Assembly (NCBI RefSeq): GCF_016925615.1
Contig: NZ_CP070499.1
Location: 5,394,001-5,458,000, forward strand
Direction of reading: 5' to 3'
DNA: 64,000 bases
Source: Natronosporangium hydrolyticum
GTDB lineage: Bacteria; Actinomycetota; Actinomycetes; Mycobacteriales; Micromonosporaceae
Numbering within the stretch: position 1 is the first letter of the stretch; every line of letters begins with the position of its first letter. Positions 35,412-44,020 of the stretch are shown here, piece by piece. The translations under genes were made by a program, and so were the position numbers. The notes below the pieces were generated by a model that was not told the DNA's origin, did not search any database, and worked only from the letters and a program-made list of their open reading frames with translations.

Positions 35412-36037
35412 GCCGGCCCGCATCGGCCCGGCAGCGGAATCTCAAAGTGGATGGTCTGAGGACGGTCGGCCACCCCGTCGCGGGCGTCCCACACCGGCGT
35501 GGCCACCGAGCGCCAGAACGCCTCCGCACCCGGCACCCGGGCATCGGTGTGCAGGTAAAGCCGCTGGTACCGCGGCTGCGCGGTGACCACCTCCACCGCC
35601 CGGCGCACCAGCGCCCGCGCCAGTCCGCGGCGCCGGTGCTCCGCGTGCACGTAGACCCGGAACAGCTGGGCGGTGGACCCGTCTGGATACCGCTCCACCA
35701 GCCACTGCGGGTGCGGGGGGTGCCGGGGACCGTGCGCGCGGACCGCGGCGGTGGCCACCACCTGCTCATCGCCGCCCGGGTACGGGACGGTGGCCGCGAC
35801 CAGCAACGCGTGACCGGGGGTGGCGAGGTAGGTGCCGGCCAGGTCGATCACGTCGTGGTGCCAGTCGGCCACATAGCCGTGGCCGAACTCGCGGTAGAAG
35901 GTGTCGAGCATTACCTTCCGGGCACCGTGGAGGTCAGCCGGGGTGGCCAGCCGCACCACATAGTCACCCACTCGCCGCTCCGCCGGCAACGCAGCCGCCA
36001 CCGGCCGCCCGTTCGGCACCGTCATTACCTCGTTCAT
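35408..36037 (-). CDS. GNAT-family N-acyltransferase
   Basis: A single GNAT domain: YVVRLATPADLHGARKVML at the start, FRVYVHAEHRRRGLARALVR as the CoA-binding motif, and YQRLYLHTDARVPGAEAFW as the last core strand and helix. ATG at 36037 with GGTGAGGA upstream is preferred over ATG at 36061, which lies inside the end of the MFS gene. It is one of two adjacent acyltransferases in the operon, probably modifying an amine of the metallophore or its precursor; this is inference. Confidence 0.85.
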   Translation of the reverse strand: MNEVMTVPNGRPVAAALPAERRVGDYVVRLATPADLHGARKVMLDTFYREFGHGYVADWHHDVIDLAGTYLATPGHALLVAATVPYPGGDEQVVATAAVRAHGPRHPPHPQWLVERYPDGSTAQLFRVYVHAEHRRRGLARALVRRAVEVVTAQPRYQRLYLHTDARVPGAEAFWRSVATPVWDARDGVADRPQTIHFEIPLPGRCGPA

Positions 36038-36047
36038 CGTTGATTCC

Positions 36048-37349
36048 TCACCTTCGATCATTGTTGGTACTCGTCGTCTGCGCGGCCCCGGCCGCCGCGG
36101 CTTCCGGGCTGTCGGCGGGGGTGAGCTGACCGGCTCGTTCCAGCAACCACACCGCCGCGGCGGCGGTCAGCCCCAGCCCGGCGCACAGCCACCACGCCGG
36201 CGCGGCGATCGCTGTCGTGGCCGCAGCCCCCACCTGGCTACTCGCTCCGGCGGTCGCGGCTTCGGCCCGACCGGCGACCCACCCGATCACCGCCGTTCCG
36301 GCCGCCGCCACCACCCCGCTGACCATGTAGAAGAAACCGAAGTAGGTGCCGGCCAACCCGTGCCGGCCGCCGAACGCGCCGATCCGTTCGAGCATCACCG
36401 GCATCACCGGCAGCAGACCGGCCGCGAGCAGCAGCGCCGCGGCCAGTACCGGCAGGTATCCGTCGGCCAGCGCGGGTAGGGCAAACCCGGCCGCCATCAC
36501 CGCTAGCCCGGTCGCCATCGCCACGCCGGGCCGCCATCGGCGGCACCACTGCGCCACCCGCACCTGCCCCACCACCGTCACCACCGTCGCGGTGACGAAC
36601 AGCAACGCCACCGCCCAGGCCGCCCCGGTCGCCCGTTCCGCCCGCACCGGCAGGATCAGGTACAGCTGGCTCTGCAGGGTGTAGGTCGCCGACAACGCCA
36701 ATGTGAACAGCACGAAACGCCGGTCAGTGAGGCACCGCCGCCAGTCGCTCCGCAGCGTGCCGCCGGTGCGGGTGGCCGGCCGCGGCGGCAACGCCGCCAG
36801 CTGGGCCAGCGTCAGGCCCGCGAACACCACCGCAGCGGCCGCCGCCACCAGCCGGAAGTCCACCAGCAGCAGGACGCTGCCGACGGCCGGACCGGCCAGC
36901 GACCCGACGTTGCCGCACACCTGGAACAGCGCGAACCCCTCGGTGCGCCGGTCCCCGGCGGCGTCCGCGAGATAGGCGCGCGCCGCCGGGTTGAACAGCC
37001 CACCGGCCACCCCGGACAGCACCGCAGCCATGAGCAGCCAGGGCACCGAACCGGCGACCACGAACAAGCCGAACCCGACGGTCCGCAACGCACATCCGGC
37101 GATGATCACCGACCGGGCACCGAGCCGGTCCGAGGCGGACCCGCCCACCATGAACAGCCCTTGCTGGCTGAGGTTCCGCACCGCCAGCACCACCGCAACG
37201 GTCGCCAACGACATGCCCACGTCATCGGTGAGGTAGGTCGCCAGGTACGGCAGCACTAGATAGAACCCGAAGTTGATGCCGGCCTGGTTGAGCACGAGCA
37301 GCCGCACCGGCCATGGGAAGCTACGCCACAGCCGCCAGGTCGCGATCAC
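36048..37349 (-). CDS. MFS transporter, probable metallophore exporter
   Basis: A 433-residue protein with about twelve hydrophobic segments and the MFS loop GGSASDRLGARSVIIAG after the second helix, plus GLFNPAARAYLADAAGDRR. GTG at 37349 overlaps the epimerase stop (GTGA); the long open frame upstream lies in the epimerase gene. In siderophore and zincophore operons, MFS proteins of this kind export the finished chelator. The importer genes lie further down the same operon. Confidence 0.85.
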   Translation of the reverse strand: MIATWRLWRSFPWPVRLLVLNQAGINFGFYLVLPYLATYLTDDVGMSLATVAVVLAVRNLSQQGLFMVGGSASDRLGARSVIIAGCALRTVGFGLFVVAGSVPWLLMAAVLSGVAGGLFNPAARAYLADAAGDRRTEGFALFQVCGNVGSLAGPAVGSVLLLVDFRLVAAAAAVVFAGLTLAQLAALPPRPATRTGGTLRSDWRRCLTDRRFVLFTLALSATYTLQSQLYLILPVRAERATGAAWAVALLFVTATVVTVVGQVRVAQWCRRWRPGVAMATGLAVMAAGFALPALADGYLPVLAAALLLAAGLLPVMPVMLERIGAFGGRHGLAGTYFGFFYMVSGVVAAAGTAVIGWVAGRAEAATAGASSQVGAAATTAIAAPAWWLCAGLGLTAAAAVWLLERAGQLTPADSPEAAAAGAAQTTSTNNDRR

Positions 37350-38443
37350 GGCCGGTGCCCCGGCTGCGCCGGCGCCGCCGCCTCGGCCGCACCGTGCCCC
37401 GCCACCGGGCGTACCCCGAGGCCGGGGGCACCGGATAGCCGCAACCAGCCGTCGCCGCCGCCGATCCCGGTCCACGGATCGGCGGCCAGCAACAGGTGTC
37501 CGTCCAGATCGACCCATCGGGCGAGACCGGTCAGGTGCACCGCCGGGGCGATCCCGAGCGAGCTGGCGACCTGGCATCCCAGCATCACCGCTAGCCCGAC
37601 CCGATGGGCCGCGTCGGCCAACTGGCGGGCGGCGGTGACCCCGCCGCACTCAGCGAGCTTGATGTTCACCCCGGCGACCGCCCCGGCCAGCCGGGGCACG
37701 TCCGCCGCGGACCGGGCGTCCTCGTCGGCGATCACCGGCGCCGGGCAGCGGGCCGCCACCCACGCCAACGCCGCCGCGTCACCGGCCGGCACCGGCTGCT
37801 CCACCGCCTCGTACCGGTAGTTGGCGAGCTGCTCAAGGAGCCGCACCGCCTGCTCCGGCGACCAGGCAGCGTTCGGGTCGAGCAGCAGCCGGGCCGTGGG
37901 GGCGGCTGCCCGTACCGCCGCTAGCCGTGCCTGGTCGAGCGCCGGATCGTCGGCGCCGAGCTTCACCTTCAGGTCGGTGAACCCCTGCGCCACCAGCTCT
38001 CGGGTGGTCGCCTCGGCGGCGGCCGCGCTACCGAGGCCGATCGTGCGGCAGGTCCGCACCGGTGACCAGCGCGGCTGGCCGATCAGCCGGTGCAGCGGCA
38101 CGCCCCGCCGACGGCCCACCAGGTCGTGCCCGGCCGCATCCACCGCCGCCAGCACGCCTGCGGACAGCCGCTGCTGTTCGGCGAGGGCGGTCAGGTCAGC
38201 GAGGAGCGGCTCGGGTGCGTCGTAGTCGGCCAGCCGCGGCGCCAGCGTCGCCAGCTCGGCGGTGATCCGTTCTTGGGACAGCTGTAGATAGCGGCTGGTG
38301 ACCACCTCGCCGTAGCCAGCTTCGCTGCCGTCGGGTTCGGCTCGGAGCGCCACCTGCACGGCGTCGCGGGTGGCCATGGCACCGCGGGCGATCCGCAGCG
38401 GTTCCCGCAGCGGCAGCGCAATCGTGCGCCAGCAAAGCCGCAT
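37346..38443 (-). CDS. Enolase-superfamily dipeptide epimerase-like protein
   Basis: A 365-residue member of the MR/MLE group. The catalytic pattern is that of Ala-Glu epimerases: KVK in FTDLKVKLG, the metal ligands in LLLDPNAAW, AVEQPV and VIADEDAR, and the second catalytic Lys in GVNIKLAECGG. Known relatives invert one centre of a dipeptide. Near a PLP enzyme and an ATP-grasp ligase it may epimerise a dipeptide-like intermediate. ATG overlaps the upstream stop (ATGA). Confidence 0.85.
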   Translation of the reverse strand: MRLCWRTIALPLREPLRIARGAMATRDAVQVALRAEPDGSEAGYGEVVTSRYLQLSQERITAELATLAPRLADYDAPEPLLADLTALAEQQRLSAGVLAAVDAAGHDLVGRRRGVPLHRLIGQPRWSPVRTCRTIGLGSAAAAEATTRELVAQGFTDLKVKLGADDPALDQARLAAVRAAAPTARLLLDPNAAWSPEQAVRLLEQLANYRYEAVEQPVPAGDAAALAWVAARCPAPVIADEDARSAADVPRLAGAVAGVNIKLAECGGVTAARQLADAAHRVGLAVMLGCQVASSLGIAPAVHLTGLARWVDLDGHLLLAADPWTGIGGGDGWLRLSGAPGLGVRPVAGHGAAEAAAPAQPGHRP

Positions 38444-39540
38444 CAATCCGCCACCTGCTGACGGGACCGTGGATCGACCACCCGCCGGCACCGGGCCCAG
38501 CTGGTGACCTCCACCGCCCACGGGTCGGCGATCTGCACCGGATGCCAGGAGGTTTCGCGCAGTAGCCCACGGCTGCGGCAGAACTCGTCGTCGAAGATGG
38601 ACTCCAGGTAGCGATGCGGCCCATCCGGGAAGATCGCCACCACCCGGGCGGCCGGCTCCACCCGTGCCACCCAGGCGGCGACCCGGGCGACCGCACCGGT
38701 GCTCCAGCCGCCGGTGACGAAGCTGCGCCGGGCCAGCAGCCGGCAGGTCTCCACCGCCTCCGCCGGGCCCACCCAGTGCACCTCGGCGAACTCGTCGTAC
38801 GCGACGTTGCGCGGGTGGATGCTGCTGCCGAGCCCGCGGGCGAGCCGATGCCGGGCCGGCTGGCCAAACACAGTGGAGCCGACGGTGTCTACTCCGATCA
38901 TTCGCATCCCTGGCCACCATCGCCGCAGCCGGCGCACCACTCCGGCGCTGTGCCCGCCGGTGCCGACGCTGCACACCAGTACGTCGGCCGGCTCTAGTTG
39001 GTCGGCCAACTCGACCGCCAGACTGGCGTACCCATCTGGATTGTCCGGGTTGTGATACTGGTCGGGCCAGAACGCCCCGGGCGACTGCGCCAGCACCTGC
39101 TGCAGCCGGTCCCGGCGGGCTTGCTGCCACCCACCGCGGGGATGCGGCCGCTCCACCACCTCCAGCTGGGCCCCGTGGGCGCGCAGCAGCGTACGCATCG
39201 CCGGCTCCAACTCCGCGTCGACCACCAGGATCACGGGATGCCCCAGCGCCTGGCCGGCGAAGGCCAGGCCCAGTCCGAGCGTGCCACTGGTCGACTCCAC
39301 CACCGGCGCGTGCGCCGCGAGCTCGCCGCTGCGGCGGGCGGCGGTCAGCATCGCCACCGCCGCCCGGGCCTTCATCCCACCCGCCGACAGGCACTCCAGC
39401 TTGGCCCAGAAACCGGCGTGTGGCAGCGGCAGCGGCGCCTCCACCCGCAGCACCGGGGTCTGTCCCAGCAGCGGCAACAACGCCGGGTTCGCGGCGGTCG
39501 CGGCCGCTGGCGGTGCCGGGTTGGCGACCAGTGAACTCAC
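38443..39540 (-). CDS. SbnA/cysteine-synthase-like PLP enzyme
   Basis: A 365-residue fold-type II PLP enzyme. The PLP Lys is in LECLSAGGMKARAAVAML, the phosphate-handling STSGTLGLGLAF follows, and SVGTGGHSAGVV is the glycine-rich phosphate loop. Relatives make cysteine, or, as SbnA, join O-phosphoserine and glutamate on the way to diaminopropionate for metallophores. The start is GTG at 39540. It is reached through a 32-bp triplicated coupling module in which the upstream gene's stop, two mini-ORFs and this start overlap one after another. Confidence 0.85.
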   Translation of the reverse strand: MSSLVANPAPPAAATAANPALLPLLGQTPVLRVEAPLPLPHAGFWAKLECLSAGGMKARAAVAMLTAARRSGELAAHAPVVESTSGTLGLGLAFAGQALGHPVILVVDAELEPAMRTLLRAHGAQLEVVERPHPRGGWQQARRDRLQQVLAQSPGAFWPDQYHNPDNPDGYASLAVELADQLEPADVLVCSVGTGGHSAGVVRRLRRWWPGMRMIGVDTVGSTVFGQPARHRLARGLGSSIHPRNVAYDEFAEVHWVGPAEAVETCRLLARRSFVTGGWSTGAVARVAAWVARVEPAARVVAIFPDGPHRYLESIFDDEFCRSRGLLRETSWHPVQIADPWAVEVTSWARCRRVVDPRSRQQVAD

Positions 39541-39627
39541 GACGCCTCCCCAAGATCGGCCGGTGACCTCACGACGCCTCCCCACGGTCGGCCGGTGACC
39601 TCACGACGCCTCCCCACGGTCGGCCGG
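39537..39627 (-). repeat. Three 32-bp tandem repeats, each a stop/RBS/start module
   Basis: Copies begin at 39537, 39569 and 39601. On the minus strand each reads GGGGAGGCGTCGTGA, a ribosome site followed by GTG that overlaps TGA. Between them lie two 11-residue mini-ORFs (MRSPADRGEAS at 39569-39604 and MRSPADLGEAS at 39537-39572). Both copy the tail of the upstream protein (PPADRGEAS). Each mini-ORF is 36 bp and overlaps its neighbours by 4 bp, which gives the 32-bp period. Ribosomes may therefore re-initiate three times before reaching the SbnA-like gene. Confidence 0.85.
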
Positions 39628-40548
39628 CGGCCGACCGGCGGCCCGGTCCGGGCTGCGGTAGTGGTACAGCACCGTCGGCTCGCCGTGCAGCCAGAAGAAT
39701 GGGTACGGCTCGGCGGAGGCGGCGGTGACGCCCGCGCGCAGCAGCCGGGGCACCACCCCGCTGCCGGTCTGGGCGAACACCACCAGCGGCACACCGGCCC
39801 GTCGCGCGTACGCCAGCAGCGGCGGGAAGCTGCCGTTGCCCAACGTCATGCCGGAGACCAGCAGCGCGTCACAGCCGCGGGCGAGCCCGTCGGCCGCGTC
39901 GGCCAGCACCGGTTCACCCCACTCGGTCTCGCCACCGGCCCGATCGCACGGCAGATATCCCACGCCGCGGCGGCGCAGCTGCGCCAGCAACGAGTTCACC
40001 ACCCCCACCACCAGCACCCGCTGCCCGGCGCGCACCGGCAGCAGCCCGACCACCGCCTGGGCCCGGGCCAACGATTTGGTCAGCGAGTCCCCCGCCGGCA
40101 CGGTCACCGGCTCCGCCTGCCCGGCCTGGACGGCTGCCGCGTGCGGCCGACTGGCCAGCAGGTACGCGTCGAGGGCGGCGAACCGCACCGCCGGGGTCGG
40201 ATGGTCCAACAGGGAGTGGATGTCGCGGCCGGCACAGTCGGCGATGACATCGTCGTCGGCTTCACCCGGCTCCACCGCGCAGGAGCCGACCGCGGCGCCG
40301 ACCCGCAACGACACCGCCTGATTGCGGTACCAGGTGCCGCGGCCCGGATGGTGGGCGCCCTGTCGGGTCACGAAGCCGACGCTCACCCGGGTCTCGGTCG
40401 GATCGGGCCCGAGCTGCCCGGCGCGCACCGCGGCCGCCAGCTCGGCGACCGGGTCCGGCACCGTGACCGTAGGCGCGGCCGGCTCACCCGGCGCCGCGAC
40501 GCCCGGGGCGCCCCCGCTGGAAGAAGTGGTGGTGTCGGCGGCGGTCAT
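39601..40548 (-). CDS. Rossmann-like protein, DUF364/heavy-metal-chelation type
   Basis: A 315-residue protein. The N-terminal 30 residues are low-complexity. Then VSVGFVTRQGAHHPGRGTWYRNQ and GRDIHSLLDHPTPAVRFAALDAYLL fit the N-terminal part of DUF4213/DUF364-type proteins, and VRAGQRVLVVGVVNSLLAQL starts a Rossmann-like half ending in GMTLGNGSFPPLLAYARRAG. Pfam calls this family putative heavy-metal chelation; the chemistry is not established. It sits between the ATP-grasp and PLP enzymes. ATG overlaps the upstream stop (ATGA). Confidence 0.75.
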   Translation of the reverse strand: MTAADTTTSSSGGAPGVAAPGEPAAPTVTVPDPVAELAAAVRAGQLGPDPTETRVSVGFVTRQGAHHPGRGTWYRNQAVSLRVGAAVGSCAVEPGEADDDVIADCAGRDIHSLLDHPTPAVRFAALDAYLLASRPHAAAVQAGQAEPVTVPAGDSLTKSLARAQAVVGLLPVRAGQRVLVVGVVNSLLAQLRRRGVGYLPCDRAGGETEWGEPVLADAADGLARGCDALLVSGMTLGNGSFPPLLAYARRAGVPLVVFAQTGSGVVPRLLRAGVTAASAEPYPFFWLHGEPTVLYHYRSPDRAAGRPPADRGEAS

Positions 40549-41840
40549 GACCCGGCCACCGGGGCCGCGGCCGATGTGTCGGGGACCGGGTCGGCGGCGA
40601 CCGTCACCAGGAGTTGGTCGGCGAGCTGCTCGGCGCGGGCGCCAGCGCCCCCGCCCGGGTCGGTGACCAGCACCTGACCGACGTACGCGTTGTTGCTCGT
40701 CGGGTCGGCCACCCGGGTGCCGGGCGGCTTCACCGACCACTCCACCACCTCGGCTGCGGCGGCGAGGGGGTCGGTGCCAGTGACACTGGTGAGCACGCCG
40801 CCGTGCGGTGGCAGCCGGAACGCCACCGCCGCGCTACCCACCCCGGTGTGCTGCGGCTGGGTCGCCGGCCGCTGCCCCGCCGCCAGCTGGGCGGCGACCA
40901 TCGGCAGGTCGACGCCGGTGACCAGCCGGACCAGCTCGGTGATCTGGTTGCCGGCCGGACGCGGGTTGATCTCCACCACTCGCGGCCCGGCCGCGGTCAG
41001 CCGCAGCTCGGTGTGGGCGACACCGCGGTCGAAGCCGACCGCCGACAGCGCCTGCACCGCTGCTTCGGCCGCCGCGGTCGCGGCCCCGGCCGGCAGGTCC
41101 GCCGGGAACATGTGCCCGGTCTCGATGAAGCATGCGTCGCCGGCGAGCCGCTTGTCGGTGACGCCGATCACTTCGGTCACCCCGTCGATAGTGACCGTCT
41201 CGACGCTCACCTCCGGCCCTTCGAAGATCTCTTCCAGCAGGATCTGCGGCGCCCGGAGCTGTTGGCGGGCGTTGACCGGGAAGCCGGCCAGCGCCTCGTA
41301 GGCGGTGCGCAGCTCGGCCCGGTCGCCGACCCGCCGGACGTACATGCCGGCGCACAGGTCGACCGGTTTGCAGATCAGCGGGTACCCGACGCGGTCGGCG
41401 GCTGCGGCCAGCTCCGGCCACTGCTCGGCGACGGCGAACCGGCCGGTGGGCAGGCCGGCGTCGCGCATCGCGCGCCGCGTCTGGTCTTTGCGGGTCGCCC
41501 GGGCCACCGCCGCCGGCTCCGGCCCCGGCAGGCCCAGCTCGGCGGCGAGCCGGGCGGCGACGGTGAGGTAGTAATCGCAGGAGGTCATTACTCCGTCGAA
41601 CCGGAACACGGAGTGCCAACGAGCGACCTGCGCCGCCAGCGACTCCGGATCATTGGTCTCGGTCGTGAGCACGTGGTCGGCGGTGAGCAGCGGGTGCACG
41701 CCGGGTCCGCGGTAGGCGCGCAGATAGTGCGCCAGCTCGCGGGTGACGAATGTGAACCGGTGCCCCGCCTCGTGGATCGCGCGTGGCAGCAGCGTACTCA
41801 TGGCGCCGACCCAGCTCTCCACTAGCAACAGATGACCCAC
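40545..41840 (-). CDS. ATP-grasp carboxylate-amine ligase
   Basis: A 431-residue ATP-grasp enzyme. VGYPLICKPVDLCAGMYV holds the ATP-binding Lys, LLEEIFEGPEVSVETVT the adenine-contacting acidic residues, and VVEINPRPAGNQITELVRL the metal-binding Glu and Asn. Relatives join an amino acid or other acid to an amine with ATP. It is the first gene of the operon. GTG at 41840 has AGAGGAG upstream, and a Fur/Zur-like box lies 29 bp before the start. It is the likely bond-forming step of metallophore assembly, by context. Confidence 0.85.
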   Translation of the reverse strand: MGHLLLVESWVGAMSTLLPRAIHEAGHRFTFVTRELAHYLRAYRGPGVHPLLTADHVLTTETNDPESLAAQVARWHSVFRFDGVMTSCDYYLTVAARLAAELGLPGPEPAAVARATRKDQTRRAMRDAGLPTGRFAVAEQWPELAAAADRVGYPLICKPVDLCAGMYVRRVGDRAELRTAYEALAGFPVNARQQLRAPQILLEEIFEGPEVSVETVTIDGVTEVIGVTDKRLAGDACFIETGHMFPADLPAGAATAAAEAAVQALSAVGFDRGVAHTELRLTAAGPRVVEINPRPAGNQITELVRLVTGVDLPMVAAQLAAGQRPATQPQHTGVGSAAVAFRLPPHGGVLTSVTGTDPLAAAAEVVEWSVKPPGTRVADPTSNNAYVGQVLVTDPGGGAGARAEQLADQLLVTVAADPVPDTSAAAPVAGS

Positions 41841-41868
41841 CGGGCGCTCCTCTCATCAGGACCGCGCC

Positions 41869-41889
41869 AATGATAATCGTTATCGTTAC
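41869..41889. promoter_or_regulatory. Fur/Zur-like box at the head of the metallophore operon
   Basis: AATGATAATCGTTATCGTTAC, a near-palindrome (TGATAAT-C-GTTATCG), is the most A+T-rich patch in this region. It resembles Fur-family binding sites (7-1-7 pattern). It lies between the ATP-grasp gene (start 41840) and the divergent BASS-type transporter gene (start 41991), so it may control both. The related box at 34515-34532 supports a shared regulator. Confidence 0.7.
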
Positions 41890-41990
41890 AAATCGCAGCG
41901 CCACCCCACGCCGATTTGCCGAACATGGAGTGGGGCGGGCGGCACGCATCCGCTGACTGGGCAACCCAGCCCGGTTACCGTGGACCGATC

Positions 41991-42965
41991 ATGACCAGAG
42001 AGCGGCTCGAACGCCACCAGGTGTGGTGCTACCTCGCCACCCTCGCGCTCGGCCTCACCGTGGGGACGCTGTGGCCGGCGGTCGGCGAGACCGTCGAGTC
42101 GTTGGTCTGGCCAACGCTCGCGCTGCTGCTCTACGCCACCTTCACCCAGACCCCGCTCACCTCGATCCCGACCGCGTTCCGGGATGGACGCTTCTTGCTC
42201 ACCGCGCTGCTCGGCAACTTCGTCATCATCCCCGCCGTCGTCTGGGGCCTGGTCGCGTTCGCACCCCCCGACGACGCGCTGCGGCTGGGCCTGCTGCTGG
42301 TGTTGCTGGTGCCCTGCACCGACTGGTTCATCACCTTCAGCCAACTCGGCCGCGGCGACGCCACCCGGGCCACCGCGCTGACCCCGGTCAGCCTGCTGCT
42401 CCAGCTGCTACTGCTGCCCGCGTACCTGTGGCTGATGTCCGGTGCCGAGTTCACCACCGTGTTCACCCCGGGCCAGGTGTGGCCGGCGTTACTGGTCGTC
42501 CTGGTGCCGCTCGGGCTGGCGGCCCTCACCGAGTTCTGGTCCGCCCGGCGGCCCGAACCGGAACGGATCCGCCAGCGGTTGGGGTGGTGGCCGGTGCCGC
42601 TGCTCTCGGTGGTGATCTTCCTGGTCGCCGCCGCCCACGTCCGCGCGGCGCGGGCCTCGATCGATCTGCTGCCGCCCGTCGTCGCGATCGCGGCCGCCTT
42701 CCTCGCCGCCAGCCTGATCGTGGCCCGGATCCTCGCCACCATAGCGAGAATGCCGGCGGCCCAGGGGCGGACGCTGGCATTCTCGCTGGGCACCCGCAAC
42801 TCGTTCATCGTGTTGCCGTTCGCGCTCGCGCTGCCCGCCGGATGGGAGATAGCCGCGCTGGTCATCGTCGTGCAGTCGCTGGTGGAGCTCTTCGGCATGA
42901 TCTTCTGCCTGTGGTTTGTGCCCCGGATCCTCTTCCCCGACCGCCCGGCCAGCCCGACGAGCTGA
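41991..42965 (+). CDS. BASS/ACR3-like transporter (arsenic-resistance type)
   Basis: A 324-residue protein with about ten hydrophobic segments. VPCTDWFITFSQLGRGDATRATALTP-type sequence in the fourth and fifth helices and FSLGTRNSFIVLPFALALP near the end fit the bile-acid/arsenite (BASS) superfamily. Known members move arsenite or organic anions; the substrate here is open. ATG at 41991 is preferred; the 25 residues before it look non-coding. It is divergent from the metallophore operon across the Fur/Zur-like box, so a link to metal handling is possible. Confidence 0.75.
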   Translation: MTRERLERHQVWCYLATLALGLTVGTLWPAVGETVESLVWPTLALLLYATFTQTPLTSIPTAFRDGRFLLTALLGNFVIIPAVVWGLVAFAPPDDALRLGLLLVLLVPCTDWFITFSQLGRGDATRATALTPVSLLLQLLLLPAYLWLMSGAEFTTVFTPGQVWPALLVVLVPLGLAALTEFWSARRPEPERIRQRLGWWPVPLLSVVIFLVAAAHVRAARASIDLLPPVVAIAAAFLAASLIVARILATIARMPAAQGRTLAFSLGTRNSFIVLPFALALPAGWEIAALVIVVQSLVELFGMIFCLWFVPRILFPDRPASPTS

Positions 42966-43054
42966 CGGCACCCAACGGTGACTCGCCGAGGTGGCCGGAT
43001 CTGCAAGGTACGTGTCGTTGACGTCAACGTCGACCGGTGGCGACGATTGCTGCC

Positions 43055-44020
43055 ATGCAACGACACGTCGTCATCGTGGCCTTCGAGGGATTCCAACTCC
43101 TCGACCTGGCCGGGCCGGCCGACGTGTTCGCGGGCGCCACCCTGCTCGCCGGCGACAGCGGCTACCGGGTCGAGGTCGCCGCGGTCACCGCCGGCGAGGT
43201 GGTGGCGCACAACGGGGTCACCATCGTGGCTCCGGTACAGCTCCCCGACCTCCCAGGCCCAGTGGACACCCTGCTGGTGACCGGCGGCTTCACGGTGCCG
43301 AGGAGGTTGGCCGACCGGGTCCTCGTCGAGCACATCAACCGGCTGGCCGGTCCCGCCCGCCGCGTCGCCTCAGTCTGCAACGGGGCCATGCTGCTCGCCG
43401 AGGCCGGTCTGCTCGACGGCCGCCGGGCGACCACCCACTGGCTCGCCGCCGGCGGCCTCGCCGACAGATATCCGGCGGTCGACGTCGACGCCGAACCGAT
43501 CTACATCCGTGACGGCAGGGTGTGGACCTCGGCCGGCGTCACCGCCGGGGTAGATCTGGCACTCGCCCTGGTCGCCGAGGACTACGGCCACGAGCTGGCC
43601 CGTGACGTCGCCCGCGGCCTGGTGGTGTATCTGCACCGGCCCGGCGGACAGAGCCAGTTCAGCACTCCCATGCTCGCCGCTGTCCCGCGCCAAGACCCGC
43701 TCCGGGAGCTGCAGACGTATATCGACGGCAACCCGGCCGCGGACCTCAGCGTGGCCGCCCTGGCGAGTCGGGTGCAGCTGAGCGAACGTCACTTCTCCCG
43801 GGTCTTCACCGACCAGACCGGCGTCTCCCCGGGCCGGTACGTGGAGCGCAGCCGGGCCGAGGCTGCCCGCCGCCTGCTTGAGACCACCAACCATCCGCTG
43901 GATCGGGTTGCCCGGGAGTCGGGTCTCGGTGCGCCGGAGACCCTCTACCGAACCTTCCGCCGGCACTGGCGGATCTCTCCCGGTGACTACCGTCGCCGAT
44001 TCAGCTCCAAGGAGGATTGA
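43055..44020 (+). CDS. GlxA-like transcription regulator (PfpI domain plus AraC HTH)
   Basis: The N-terminal half is a DJ-1/PfpI domain (FEGFQLLDLAGPADVFAGA, then ASVCNGAMLLAEAGLLDG with the nucleophile-elbow Cys). The C-terminal 100 residues are an AraC HTH pair (LSVAALASRVQLSERHFSRVF and LDRVARESGLGAPETLYRTF). GlxA-type proteins regulate nearby metabolic genes in response to small molecules. ATG at 43055 is the likely start. The next gene encodes a free-standing PfpI protein, so the two form a common regulator-enzyme pair. Confidence 0.85.
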   Translation: MQRHVVIVAFEGFQLLDLAGPADVFAGATLLAGDSGYRVEVAAVTAGEVVAHNGVTIVAPVQLPDLPGPVDTLLVTGGFTVPRRLADRVLVEHINRLAGPARRVASVCNGAMLLAEAGLLDGRRATTHWLAAGGLADRYPAVDVDAEPIYIRDGRVWTSAGVTAGVDLALALVAEDYGHELARDVARGLVVYLHRPGGQSQFSTPMLAAVPRQDPLRELQTYIDGNPAADLSVAALASRVQLSERHFSRVFTDQTGVSPGRYVERSRAEAARRLLETTNHPLDRVARESGLGAPETLYRTFRRHWRISPGDYRRRFSSKED

